Below, one piece after another: positions 17,030 to 25,820 of a stretch of DNA of 43,946 nt. A program made the translations under genes and the position numbers. The stretch comes from Bacteroidota bacterium (lineage in GTDB: Bacteria; Bacteroidota; Bacteroidia; 2-12-FULL-35-15). The stretch is taken from assembly GCA_021323165.1 (NCBI GenBank), contig JAJTCJ010000010.1, positions 1 through 43,946 of the forward strand, given 5' to 3'. The notes beneath the pieces are model-generated. The model saw only the letters and a list, made by a program, of their open reading frames with translations, ran no database searches and was not told the origin of the DNA. Position 1 is the stretch's first letter. Every line of letters begins with the position of its first letter.

Positions 17030-19762
17030 TTACTGAATCGCAATCCGCTCAAAAAACGTTTTGCTTTCACACGTTAATCTGATATAATAAATTCCTTTTT
17101 GCAAATTACTTATATCAAAAGTCTTTTTCATCACGACTTCGTTATTAATGATAAGCTCACTATAAACAACCTGTCCAAATGAATTATAAACAGACAATTC
17201 ATTTGATCTGCCACCTAAGAATTCAACAGTTATATTCTCAGAAGCAGGATTAGGGTAAACCAACAAATGATCATTGAGGGATTTATCCTGAATTCCAGTT
17301 GTTGTTGAACTTCCGTTCTTAATATTGGAACGGGTTGTGTTCACTGAAGCACGGGTTGGAGAGCAGGAGATACTCCATGCTACATCTACCCTGTATCGTG
17401 ACAAAGGATATAAAGCATAATTAACATCAGTATAAGTAGTATTTCCACCGGGAATAGTTGAACTTATCGGCAAAAAGTTTCCTGTACCAAGATCATCACG
17501 ATAAACTCTGTAAAATGTTACAGGGTTTGAAGTACCTTCTATCTCATACAATGTCCACTGCAAATTTCCATTACCTAAATTCTGTAAGTGAATAGTGTTG
17601 TGATACAAGCTCCAATCTGCTGGAACAGATTCGTTTCCACACGTATCGATCACAGTCATCTTATATTTATACGAGGTAACGTTCGGATCCGCACCCGTAT
17701 CATGGTATTCGGACAGGGAATCATAATGAACAGAAGCAATATGAGCATACGTATTGGTTGTCACTTCACGATAGATACGGAAGCTGTCTATTCCCGTTAC
17801 TGCAAGTTTTTCCCAATAAATGATATTGTGCGTAGACAATGTATCCACAGTGGAAAGGCAGATCTCCTGATTCATGATCGCTGCGCAGAAAGTTTCAACA
17901 GCTTTACAAATAGTATCTGCACCGCAACTGTTATTCACTACAAGGCAAACATTAAATGTTCCTGAGTTTGGGTAAGTATAAGCAGGAGAAACCTGGTTAG
18001 TGGCATACGAGTTCCCAAAGGTCCAGTAGTAACTGCTTGCGTTTAAGCTGGTGTTAGTGAAATTTACACTTGTTCCGGAAGGTGCAAAGGTAAAATTTGC
18101 TGTCGGAGCTGTACAGACATTTACTGACTGACAAAGCGTATCTGCACCGCAGCTGTTTGTAACAATTAAACATACACTGAATGTTCCGGCCGAGGGGAAA
18201 TTATGAGTTGGATTTTTTAATGAGCTGAAAGTTCCATCATTAAAATTCCAGCTGTAACTGGTTCCGTTCAACGAAGTGTTTTCAAATTCAGCTGTTAAGC
18301 CGTCAGAATAATAATTAAAAGCAGGATCTGGCCTTGAGCAATTCACGTCTATTAAATAGGTAAGTGAATCGGCACCGCAGCCATTAATTACCTTCAGCTT
18401 TACATTATATGAACCCGCGGAAGTGTATTGATGAGACGTGTTATACTGTGTCGATGTTTGCCCGTCACCAAAATACCAAATAACGCTGGCTGCGTTTGAG
18501 CTAGAATTACTGAATGTTACAGTTTGTCCGGTAATTGTTCTGGTGTAAAGTGCAGTTGGGACTGCACAAGTAACATTGACCGTACTGCATTTTTGGTTTG
18601 TACCACAGGCATTTATTGTAACTAAGCAAACGTTATAAGCTCCGGTATTAGAAAAAGTATGACTTGGGGATGCAAGTGTGCTTGTAGTTCCATCACCGAA
18701 ATTCCATAAATAAGAAGTACCACCGCTTGACGTATTTGTAAAGTTTACATTTAAACTATTCACGGAACTCGAATAGTTAGCAAGTGGTGTGCTGCAGTTA
18801 AATGATACGGTCTGACAAACAGTATCTGCACCGCAACCGCTTGTCGCGATCAGACAAACATTAAAAACACCTGCACTTGTATAGTTGTGTACAGGTGAAG
18901 CTTCTGAAGAAAATGTTCCGTCTCCGAAATCCCAGCTGAAACTATAAGCTTCTGTTGCTGATGTATTGGTAAATGTAACCTGGTTTCCGCTTGTTGCAAA
19001 AGAGTATCCAGCTGAAGGCCCCTGATTACATACAACGATCTCACGGCTTTCATATAAACTCCATATCCCATCTGCATCTTTCACCCTTGTAAATAAATTG
19101 TGCACACCCTGGGTCAGTCCTGCAGTCGGTATGCTTGCCGTGTATGTTAAACTATCAGCATCAGGAAAGTTGATTGCGAAACCATTACCGATTCCAGGGT
19201 CAGTATCAAAGAATGCTTCTGCACTTACGAGAGTGGGTGAGGCCTGAATAGGCTCTGCAATAAATACCAAACGGCCTTCGTATAATCCCCATTCATTCGA
19301 CTGATCCCTGAAGCGGATGAACAAATTGTGAAAACCTGAAGCTAAGGTTGAAGGTGTAGGAACACTCAAATTGGCAACTACCGAATCTCCGGGTGTCACT
19401 GCTATCTGAATGCCATTACCTAAACCAGGGTCTGTATCAAAGAATGCTTCAACCGATTTTAATTGTGGCGCAACTGCAGCTATTGCCGCATCTTTAACAT
19501 AAATTGTTCTGCCTTCATATAAACCCCATTTACCATTCGCATCACGAAATCGTGTAAACAAGGTGTGAAAGCCCACTGATAATCCTGTAGTTGGAATGCT
19601 CCCCGCAAAAAGAACAGAATCTCCGGGTATTACATTCATAAGTGTTCCATTGCCAATTCCCGGGTCTGTATCGTAAAAATATTCACCTTTGGTTATTTGC
19701 TGAGCAAGCATAAATGCAGGCAGGCAAATGACCATGAATATGGTTGAAAGTATATTCCTCAT
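17030..19762 (-). CDS. T9SS-secreted PKD-repeat protein (copy A)
   Basis: The 910-residue protein has a signal peptide ending AFMLAQ. Three N-terminal repeats of about 75 residues (YDTDPGIGNG ... GFHTLFTRFRDANGKWGLYEGR) occupy residues 22-245. About five PKD domains follow (250-640), each with a WDFGDG- or WNFGDG-type core and a conserved CGAD segment. The shared fibronectin-like module lies at about 645-815 and a type A T9SS sorting domain at 830-910 (VYPNPASENITVEF ... LQKGIYYIRL). It is predicted to be a cell-surface or released protein; PKD repeats usually serve in adhesion or as spacers. It starts 37 bases after the beta-helix gene at 19800-20864 and is probably co-transcribed. It is a paralogue of 21900-24440; the shared module is almost identical between them. 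Confidence 0.9.
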   Translation of the reverse strand: MRNILSTIFMVICLPAFMLAQQITKGEYFYDTDPGIGNGTLMNVIPGDSVLFAGSIPTTGLSVGFHTLFTRFRDANGKWGLYEGRTIYVKDAAIAAVAPQLKSVEAFFDTDPGLGNGIQIAVTPGDSVVANLSVPTPSTLASGFHNLFIRFRDQSNEWGLYEGRLVFIAEPIQASPTLVSAEAFFDTDPGIGNGFAINFPDADSLTYTASIPTAGLTQGVHNLFTRVKDADGIWSLYESREIVVCNQGPSAGYSFATSGNQVTFTNTSATEAYSFSWDFGDGTFSSEASPVHNYTSAGVFNVCLIATSGCGADTVCQTVSFNCSTPLANYSSSVNSLNVNFTNTSSGGTSYLWNFGDGTTSTLASPSHTFSNTGAYNVCLVTINACGTNQKCSTVNVTCAVPTALYTRTITGQTVTFSNSSSNAASVIWYFGDGQTSTQYNTSHQYTSAGSYNVKLKVINGCGADSLTYLIDVNCSRPDPAFNYYSDGLTAEFENTSLNGTSYSWNFNDGTFSSLKNPTHNFPSAGTFSVCLIVTNSCGADTLCQSVNVCTAPTANFTFAPSGTSVNFTNTSLNASSYYWTFGNSYATNQVSPAYTYPNSGTFNVCLVVNNSCGADTICKAVETFCAAIMNQEICLSTVDTLSTHNIIYWEKLAVTGIDSFRIYREVTTNTYAHIASVHYDSLSEYHDTGADPNVTSYKYKMTVIDTCGNESVPADWSLYHNTIHLQNLGNGNLQWTLYEIEGTSNPVTFYRVYRDDLGTGNFLPISSTIPGGNTTYTDVNYALYPLSRYRVDVAWSISCSPTRASVNTTRSNIKNGSSTTTGIQDKSLNDHLLVYPNPASENITVEFLGGRSNELSVYNSFGQVVYSELIINNEVVMKKTFDISNLQKGIYYIRLTCESKTFFERIAIQ

Positions 19763-19799
19763 TTTGAAAAAGTTTTAAATCCCTTAAAAGAGAAAATTA

Positions 19800-20864
19800 T
19801 TAATTCTGTTTTTTTGCTTTAACGCTGATGTTTACAGGAGTACCTGCATTAACAGAAGGATTTAAAACATTGAAAGTTTTTACCTGAGGGATAGGAGGAG
19901 TTCCTGTCATGTCTATCCATGGATATGCACCACCATAGATACCAATATCAGTTCCGTCAGTTCCGGCATTGCGACCTGGAGAAATTGGAGCGGTGCTTCT
20001 TAAATGATAATCGTATGAATAATTGAATGTAGCATTACCAATAGGAACTGCTACGAATTTTGGATCAATTCCTGTGGCATTTGCTGCGCCAAAATTATTT
20101 GCCCCTGAATTTCCAGCAGGAGGCAAGGTATTATCACCTAATAAAAAAGCTATGTTATTATTGAATGTATTGTTCTGACACCCGGAAAAATCATAATACG
20201 GCCAGGAAGGACTTGATTTATAAAAAATATTATTTTGAATAGTTGCATTATCAATTTCTCTCATTGATACGCCATTTTGACACATGAAAATATTATTGCT
20301 AATAAGCACGGAGGTTGGACTATTTCCAGTACCATCTAAGTTCGAAAAAAACATATTATTTGACAATACTATGTTATTGTTATTATTTGGATAAGTCCCT
20401 CCATTGATAATACATCTAGTAACAACCCAATTACTTCCTCCTATTGACAAAGTTCCAATCTTACATCTGTCAATTGCAACCGTAGTAACCAACCCATTAA
20501 CACTTGTTGCATTACCAATAGAATTAAGGTTCAAACCAATAATCTTACAGTTCCTTCCCCGTGATACATATTGTATTGTATCAAAAGTGACGTCTGTTAA
20601 AGAAGAAACGAAAGGAAAGTCTTTTTGAGGTTGGTGACCTGTTCCGATAAGGCTCAAGCCTGGTTTATTAATCGTAATCGCACCATAGTTAGTGGACGAT
20701 CCATGAACATAAATTGAATCTCCGGAATTAGCATTGTTAATAGCGGTTTGTAGATTAGAATACTGCCCTGGAGTATTTGAATTATTACTAACCGTAATAA
20801 TGGTTGCTAAAGTTGATGATAAACCAAGAAAAGCTGACGCACAAAGTGTAATGATCTTTTTCAT
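19800..20864 (-). CDS. Exported parallel beta-helix protein (copy A)
   Basis: The 354-residue protein has a signal peptide (about 1-20, ending SSTLA). The body has a right-handed beta-helix pattern: an entry LQTAINNANSGDSIYVHG, then many short I.NN.F and N.I.N rungs, and the SPGRNAGTDGTDIGIYGG cap common in pectate-lyase-like Bacteroidota proteins. I see no obvious catalytic motif. It ends in a Lys-rich tail (NISVKAKKQN) and lacks a T9SS sorting domain, unlike the PKD protein encoded right after it. It is a paralogue of the gene at 24483-25562, which occupies the same position before the second PKD gene. A well-spaced promoter (20912-20942) and an adjoining palindrome lie upstream. Confidence 0.85.
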   Translation of the reverse strand: MKKIITLCASAFLGLSSTLATIITVSNNSNTPGQYSNLQTAINNANSGDSIYVHGSSTNYGAITINKPGLSLIGTGHQPQKDFPFVSSLTDVTFDTIQYVSRGRNCKIIGLNLNSIGNATSVNGLVTTVAIDRCKIGTLSIGGSNWVVTRCIINGGTYPNNNNNIVLSNNMFFSNLDGTGNSPTSVLISNNIFMCQNGVSMREIDNATIQNNIFYKSSPSWPYYDFSGCQNNTFNNNIAFLLGDNTLPPAGNSGANNFGAANATGIDPKFVAVPIGNATFNYSYDYHLRSTAPISPGRNAGTDGTDIGIYGGAYPWIDMTGTPPIPQVKTFNVLNPSVNAGTPVNISVKAKKQN

Positions 20865-20911
20865 TTAGGAGTTGATATTTAAAGTAAACAATAAGTGGTG
20901 TGTTCCTTGCG

Positions 20912-20942
20912 CAAAATTACCCATATAAAAAACTGCGTACAA
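20912..20942 (-). promoter_or_regulatory. Predicted promoter of the beta-helix/PKD operon A
   Basis: On the minus strand TTG (20942-20940) and TAATTTTG (20919-20912) are 20 bases apart, a good fit to the Bacteroidota consensus. Transcription would start near 20905, about 40 bases before the ATG at 20864. Confidence 0.65.
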
Positions 20943-20958
20943 TACTCAATTTTGAGTA
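20943..20958. promoter_or_regulatory. Palindromic operator candidate between divergent genes
   Basis: tactcaattttgagta is a perfect inverted repeat (7-bp arms, 2-base centre). It abuts the -33 box of promoter 20912-20942, the normal place for an activator site, and lies 80 bases upstream of the divergent LuxR-type regulator gene at 21038. Confidence 0.5.
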
Positions 20959-21037
20959 ATTATTGGAAACAGCATAGGAAACTATTATTTTTACCACTCG
21001 GTTTTAAGCTTTTAAATAGCTTAATAAAGAGAAACAC

Positions 21038-21808
21038 ATGAATAAACTACAACACTTCAAAAAAGCTACTGAGATCTGGACACAAAAAGCTAAAGCAATA
21101 GATTTTCCTCCGGAAATAACACTCAATCTTGAAACTCAGAAAAAATTATTGAATATTATACAGGTAGGAGAATTCTATTGTTATGTCTTTAACCTTCGCA
21201 CACTTGAAATTGAATTTGTAAGTGAATCTATCAACGCCATTCTTGGTTATCCGGCTAAAAAAAAGTGGACACTTCAGGAAATGTTTAATAATTATCATCC
21301 TGATGACATTCCTATGTATCTCAATACAGAAAATAAGATCGCTGAATTTTTCGCTTCACTTCCTCCAGAAAAAATTCATAAATACAAAGCACGATATGAC
21401 ATAAGGGTTCGAAAAGCGAATAACGAATATATCCGTATTCTTCAACAAATAGTAGTTTTTGAAAGCCATTCGGAAACAAACGAACTCAAGTCCTTTGGGG
21501 TGCATACAGATATCTCACATTTGAAAACAAGCACAAAGTCAACCTTATCATTTATTGGTATGGATGGTGAACCCTCATACATAGATGTAAAAGTAAAAGC
21601 AATTGTTCCAACAGTTGAAATTTTCAGCAAAAGGGAAAAAGAATTATTGAAATACCTGGTGGAAGGATTAAACAGTAAAGAGATTGGAGCCTTATTACAT
21701 CTCAGCAGCCATACTGTTGATACCCACAGAAGAAATATTTTAAAGAAAACTCAATGTAAGAATATTACTGAAATGGTAGGTAAGGCTTTATCAGAAGGAT
21801 GGATTTAA
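21038..21808 (+). CDS. PAS-domain LuxR-family transcriptional regulator
   Basis: The 256-residue protein has a PAS fold at about 40-165 (FVSESINAILGYPAKKKWTL, HPDDIP, SFGVHTDISHL) and a C-terminal LuxR/GerE helix-turn-helix at about 193-255 (FSKREKELLKYLVEGLNSKE, LHLSSHTVDTHRRNILKKT). It has no membrane segment or receiver domain, so the PAS domain presumably senses a cytoplasmic ligand or cofactor. The gene is divergent from beta-helix/PKD operon A and lies between the two copies of that operon, which makes it the leading candidate for their regulator. That link is positional. I found no clear promoter for this gene. Confidence 0.92.
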   Translation: MNKLQHFKKATEIWTQKAKAIDFPPEITLNLETQKKLLNIIQVGEFYCYVFNLRTLEIEFVSESINAILGYPAKKKWTLQEMFNNYHPDDIPMYLNTENKIAEFFASLPPEKIHKYKARYDIRVRKANNEYIRILQQIVVFESHSETNELKSFGVHTDISHLKTSTKSTLSFIGMDGEPSYIDVKVKAIVPTVEIFSKREKELLKYLVEGLNSKEIGALLHLSSHTVDTHRRNILKKTQCKNITEMVGKALSEGWI

Positions 21809-21848
21809 ATATTGTGAAAACCGTACGCTAATTAAATAGCTCTTAATA

Positions 21849-21880
21849 AAAAATGCCTGATCAATTGACCAGGCATTTTT
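21849..21880. terminator. Bidirectional terminator between convergent genes
   Basis: Arms 21849-21859 and 21870-21880 form a perfect 11-bp stem rich in A on one side and T on the other, so it can work on both strands. It serves the LuxR-type gene (stop 21808) and the PKD gene on the minus strand (stop 21900). The 3' part, including AGGCATTTTTATTT, recurs downstream of the T9SS gene at 14706, a sign that the 3' flank was duplicated with the gene end. Confidence 0.85.
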
Positions 21881-21899
21881 ATTTTAGAACATATTTTGA

Positions 21900-24440
21900 T
21901 TATTGAATAGATATCCGTTTAATTACTGAACCATTCTCATTTTTAATATTGATTATGTAAATTCCTTTTTCGAATCTGCTTATATCAACGTTCTTCTTTA
22001 CAACATTACCTGAGCCGCTAATAGACTCATTAAACACAATTTGTCCTAAAGAGTTATATATAGTTAATTCATTTACCTTTTCTGCAACAAATTCGATCGT
22101 CACATCAGCAAAGGCTGGATTTGGATAAACGATTAAATGTTCGAAATTATTTTTATAATCAATCCCTGTTGCCACAGCACTACCATTCTTAATATTCGAA
22201 CGTGTTGTATTAACGGACGCACGCGTAGGAGAGCAGCTGATACTCCATGCTACATCCACACGGTATCTTGCTAAAGGATAGGTTGCATAATTCACATCCG
22301 TATAGGTTGTGTTACCACCCGGTATCGTTGAGCTGATAGGCAGGAAGTTTCCTGTTCCGAGATCATCACGGTACACTCTGTAGAATGTAACAGGATTTGG
22401 TGTTCCTTCTATTTCATACAATGTCCATTGTAGGTTACCGTTACCTAAATTCTGAAGATGTATCGTGTTGTGATAATTACTCCAGTCAGCAGGAACAGAT
22501 TCATTACCACAAGTATCTATTACAGTCATCTTATACTTGTAAGAAGTCACATTCGGGTTTGCTCCCGTATCATGATATTCCGAAAGATCATTATAAGAAA
22601 CTGAAGCTATATGTGAATATACGTTGGTTGTAACCTCACGGTAAATACGGAAGCTGTCTATACCGATTACAGCAGGCTTCTCCCAATAAATGATGTTGTG
22701 AGTCGATAAAGTATCAACTGTTGATAAACAGATCTCCTGGTTCATAATAGATGAACAGAATGTTTGGATTGTCTGACAAACTGTATCACTTCCGCAATCA
22801 TTTGTAACACGCAAACAAACATTGTAAGAACCCGAAGCAGGATAATTATAGCTTGGTGAAACCTGATTGGTTGCATATCCGTTACCAAATGTCCAGAAAG
22901 AGGTAGCGGTATTCAAGCTTGTGTTTGTAAAATTTATCGTGGTTCCGCTTGGAGTTGCAGTAAAATTAGCGGTCGGACCTGTGCATACATCAACGCTATA
23001 ACAGATCTGATTCGAGCCGCAGGAATTTGTTGCAGTTAAACAAACATTGTATGTTCCGGTTGCAGGGAAATTATGTATCGGAGGATTTTTGAACGGACTA
23101 GTTGTACCATCACCAAAATCCCATAACCAGGAAGTTCCGTTTAAGCTTGTGTTCGAAACTTCAGTGCTTAATCCAGAAGAAATAAAATCAAATTCAGCTG
23201 TAGGTGCTCCGCAGGTTACTGTAACATTAATCTGGTAGATATTTGTTCCGCATCCATTCTGAACAATAAGCTTAACAAGATAAGTTCCCGGATTGCTATA
23301 TTGAACCACGGGGTTCATATTGTTGTTGTTTGTGGTTGAATTACCAAACTGCCACACAAAAGAATAAGCATTGGTAGCTGTGCTTGAAAAGCTAACGGTT
23401 TGTCCGCTTACAGTATAAGTAAATCCTGAAACAGGTGCGGCACATGTAACAGAAACATTCTGACAGCTTTGTGTAGAACCACAACCATTATAAGTTGTTA
23501 AACAAACATTATAAGATCCTGTGTTCTGAAATACGTGAGTTGGATTCAATAAAGTTGAAGTGCTTCCGTCACCGAAATTCCAAAGAACAGAAGATGCTCC
23601 CGAAGCAGTACTTGTAAATGCAACAGTTAAATTGTTTGTTGTTTTTGTGAAAGAGGCAGTCGGACTGGTACAGTTTAAGGTCACATTCTGACAGGCTGTA
23701 TCATTACCACAGCCGCTGTAAGCGATCATACATACATTCATGATCCCACCATTATTGTAAGTGTGAGTGGTGCTTCTTGCAGTGTCTGTTGCGCCATCAC
23801 CAAAGATCCACTTGGTAGCAAAATCATTGTTGCTGGTGTTAGTAAAGGTTACTGTATTACCTGAAACAGATGTTGTGTAGCTGGCTACAGCGGGCTGTGA
23901 GCAAACCGTAAAAGGAAAGGAACGTGTAAGTCCCCATACACCGGCTGCATCACGCGCACGTATGTTTAATGTGTGGGTTCCCACAGAAAGAGGTGTAAGG
24001 AATAATGGATCAACTGCTTCTACCTGACTGATGATATCTATATTATCTGATGGGGTGAAAGGAGGTAAGAAAGCGCCCATTCCGATCCCTGCATCATTCG
24101 CATCGAAAAAATATTCCATCGCTACAATAGGAGCAGCTTGTGCAGGTGCAGGAGGCGGAGTAGGATCATACACATAAAATAATTTTTCATCGTGTAAGCC
24201 CCACTGTCCGAGGTTATCTTTATAACGAACATATAGTTTGTGGAAACCAACAGCTAAGCTTGTTGTGGGTATGACAAGGTTATTGTTAACCGAATCTGCC
24301 GGTCCGCCAATTGCAAATGAAGTACCCATGGCCACTCCGGGATCGGTATCAATAAAGTACTCTCCGGCAACAAGCTGCTGTGCAGAAAGCTTATAGATAC
24401 CCATAAGGCAGAATAAACTAAGTATTATTATTTTTTTCAT
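21900..24440 (-). CDS. T9SS-secreted PKD-repeat protein (copy B)
   Basis: The 846-residue protein has a signal peptide ending KLSAQQ. Two N-terminal EYF(I/F)D repeats (GFHKLYVRYKDNLGQWGLHD type) are followed by about five PKD domains (WNFGDGSTST, WDFGDGTTSP cores), the shared fibronectin-like module, and a type A T9SS sorting domain (VYPNPAFADVTIEF ... FEKGIYIINI). The shared module is nearly identical to the protein at 17030, but the last 80 residues match the protein at 14706 (NELTIYNSLGQI(V/I)FNESISG), so the gene is a mosaic of its neighbours. It starts 42 bases after beta-helix gene B and is probably co-transcribed with it. Likely a surface protein; ligand unknown. Confidence 0.9.
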   Translation of the reverse strand: MKKIIILSLFCLMGIYKLSAQQLVAGEYFIDTDPGVAMGTSFAIGGPADSVNNNLVIPTTSLAVGFHKLYVRYKDNLGQWGLHDEKLFYVYDPTPPPAPAQAAPIVAMEYFFDANDAGIGMGAFLPPFTPSDNIDIISQVEAVDPLFLTPLSVGTHTLNIRARDAAGVWGLTRSFPFTVCSQPAVASYTTSVSGNTVTFTNTSNNDFATKWIFGDGATDTARSTTHTYNNGGIMNVCMIAYSGCGNDTACQNVTLNCTSPTASFTKTTNNLTVAFTSTASGASSVLWNFGDGSTSTLLNPTHVFQNTGSYNVCLTTYNGCGSTQSCQNVSVTCAAPVSGFTYTVSGQTVSFSSTATNAYSFVWQFGNSTTNNNNMNPVVQYSNPGTYLVKLIVQNGCGTNIYQINVTVTCGAPTAEFDFISSGLSTEVSNTSLNGTSWLWDFGDGTTSPFKNPPIHNFPATGTYNVCLTATNSCGSNQICYSVDVCTGPTANFTATPSGTTINFTNTSLNTATSFWTFGNGYATNQVSPSYNYPASGSYNVCLRVTNDCGSDTVCQTIQTFCSSIMNQEICLSTVDTLSTHNIIYWEKPAVIGIDSFRIYREVTTNVYSHIASVSYNDLSEYHDTGANPNVTSYKYKMTVIDTCGNESVPADWSNYHNTIHLQNLGNGNLQWTLYEIEGTPNPVTFYRVYRDDLGTGNFLPISSTIPGGNTTYTDVNYATYPLARYRVDVAWSISCSPTRASVNTTRSNIKNGSAVATGIDYKNNFEHLIVYPNPAFADVTIEFVAEKVNELTIYNSLGQIVFNESISGSGNVVKKNVDISRFEKGIYIINIKNENGSVIKRISIQ

Positions 24441-24482
24441 GTTTGGAAATTTAAATGTTAGGTTAATGAATAGAAAAAGAAA

Positions 24483-25562
24483 TTAGTTTCTTTTCCTTGC
24501 TTTTACATTTACATTTAAAGTTCCGCCAGCAGGTACTGAAGATACAGGCATAGTTACACTTTGTACTTGAGGCATTGCTGGTTCACCTGTAATAGGATAA
24601 GGTGCGGGATATTTAAAGATGGGACTTATTCCACCAGTTGGCCCAATATCAGTACCATCAGTTCCTGCATTACGAGCAGGTGATGTAGCACCAAGACGAT
24701 AGTTGTTGAAGTAATCAGAAGGAACACCAGAAGTGCAGGGTGTGGCAAAGCCTGTGAAAACGGGGTCTGTATTATTTAAATTTCCTGATCCAGTATTGCT
24801 CCCATATGGAAGTACAGAATAGGAAGATGAACAATTAAATGTAATGTTATTATTAAATGTAGAGCTAGCTGCGAACTCACCTTGTGCGCCATTTGGAGGA
24901 CCGTTCGGTGCTTTTTCAAGAAAAATATTGTTACTTATTACAGTGTTAGTGACATCCGAAAAAGCAGAACTGCTGCATACAAAAAGGTTGTTTCTTATAA
25001 GATTAGATGCACTGCTAGAGTTATAGATTGTGCCTTTGAGAATATTGTTCCTGATTTCGACCGAACTAGCATTGTCGAGCATTGTAATACCCACATTTAT
25101 ATTGTTTTCGATTAAGATATTACTCATTAAAGAACCAGAAGTACTCGCAAAATAAAAATTGATATTATTAGTATAGTTCTTGCGAATGACCAAATTACTT
25201 ACTGGATTATTATTACTTCTCGTAATACTTACCTGATAAAAGCCCTCGATTACGCTATTGCTCGAACTATTTGCAAAAACAAATGTCATTCCTTTTGCAG
25301 TAAGGTTATTAGCGCTCTGAGGATTAAAGCCCGGACCTCTAAAATTTAGCTTTTTTGTAATTGTAATTGTTTCAGTATATGATAAAGAGGAGCCATGTAC
25401 CAAAATAGTATCGCCCGCTAGGGCAGCATTAGCTGCTGCTTGTATAGTTGTATATTGCCCAGGGCTTCCTGGTAAAGCTGAGTTATTACTTACAGTTAAA
25501 GTTGCTGCTAAAACAGAGCCGGCAAAACATGCCATGCACAAAAGGAGTAAATGTTTTTTCAT
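24483..25562 (-). CDS. Exported parallel beta-helix protein (copy B)
   Basis: From the start at 25562 the protein has 359 residues with a signal peptide MKKHLLLLCMACFAGSVLA. A GTG start at 25622 would lie upstream of the promoter's -7 box and so would not be transcribed. The body matches copy A at 19800: entry YTTIQAAANAALAGDTILVHG, rungs of the I.NN form, a cap SPARNAGTDGTDIGPTGG, and a basic tail (NVNVKARKRN) without a T9SS sorting domain. Residue-level similarity to copy A is moderate, so this duplication is older than the exchange between the PKD genes. Function unknown; possibly a carbohydrate-associated or structural surface protein. Confidence 0.85.
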   Translation of the reverse strand: MKKHLLLLCMACFAGSVLAATLTVSNNSALPGSPGQYTTIQAAANAALAGDTILVHGSSLSYTETITITKKLNFRGPGFNPQSANNLTAKGMTFVFANSSSNSVIEGFYQVSITRSNNNPVSNLVIRKNYTNNINFYFASTSGSLMSNILIENNINVGITMLDNASSVEIRNNILKGTIYNSSSASNLIRNNLFVCSSSAFSDVTNTVISNNIFLEKAPNGPPNGAQGEFAASSTFNNNITFNCSSSYSVLPYGSNTGSGNLNNTDPVFTGFATPCTSGVPSDYFNNYRLGATSPARNAGTDGTDIGPTGGISPIFKYPAPYPITGEPAMPQVQSVTMPVSSVPAGGTLNVNVKARKRN

Positions 25563-25604
25563 GTCGATTTTTAATTTGTGTAAAAAAAATGAATTTGGAG
25601 GCGG

Positions 25605-25634
25605 CAAAGATAAAAAAATCACCTAAAAAGTCAA
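25605..25634 (-). promoter_or_regulatory. Predicted promoter of the beta-helix/PKD operon B
   Basis: On the minus strand TTG (25634-25632) and TATCTTTG (25612-25605) are 19 bases apart. The start codon at 25562 follows after about 37 transcribed bases. This placement decides the start of the gene. Unlike promoter A, no palindrome abuts the -33 box. The remaining 186 bases to the stop codon at 25821 hold nothing I can name. Confidence 0.7.
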
Positions 25635-25820
25635 AACGTTTCCTACTCCTTCGGGGGTATTTTTCCGCAACTTAGTAACAACAAGCCTTTTTCCGGGCAA
25701 TAAAGTATTAATACCGAAACATAATTTAAATAAAGTTTCCTTCAAGAAACTTATAATAGCTAAGAAGATAAAAGAGATTTGTTACGTTTCATTGCAAGAG
25801 ACGATTGTAAAAGGACTGAA

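Noticed and set aside
14706-24440. Recent whole-gene duplication by a transposon
   Set aside because: No inverted repeats, transposase or target duplications were seen around the three T9SS genes; module exchange by recombination is sufficient.
24483-25622. Longer beta-helix product starting at 25622
   Set aside because: The GTG lies upstream of the -7 box at 25605-25612, and a clean signal peptide begins at 25562.
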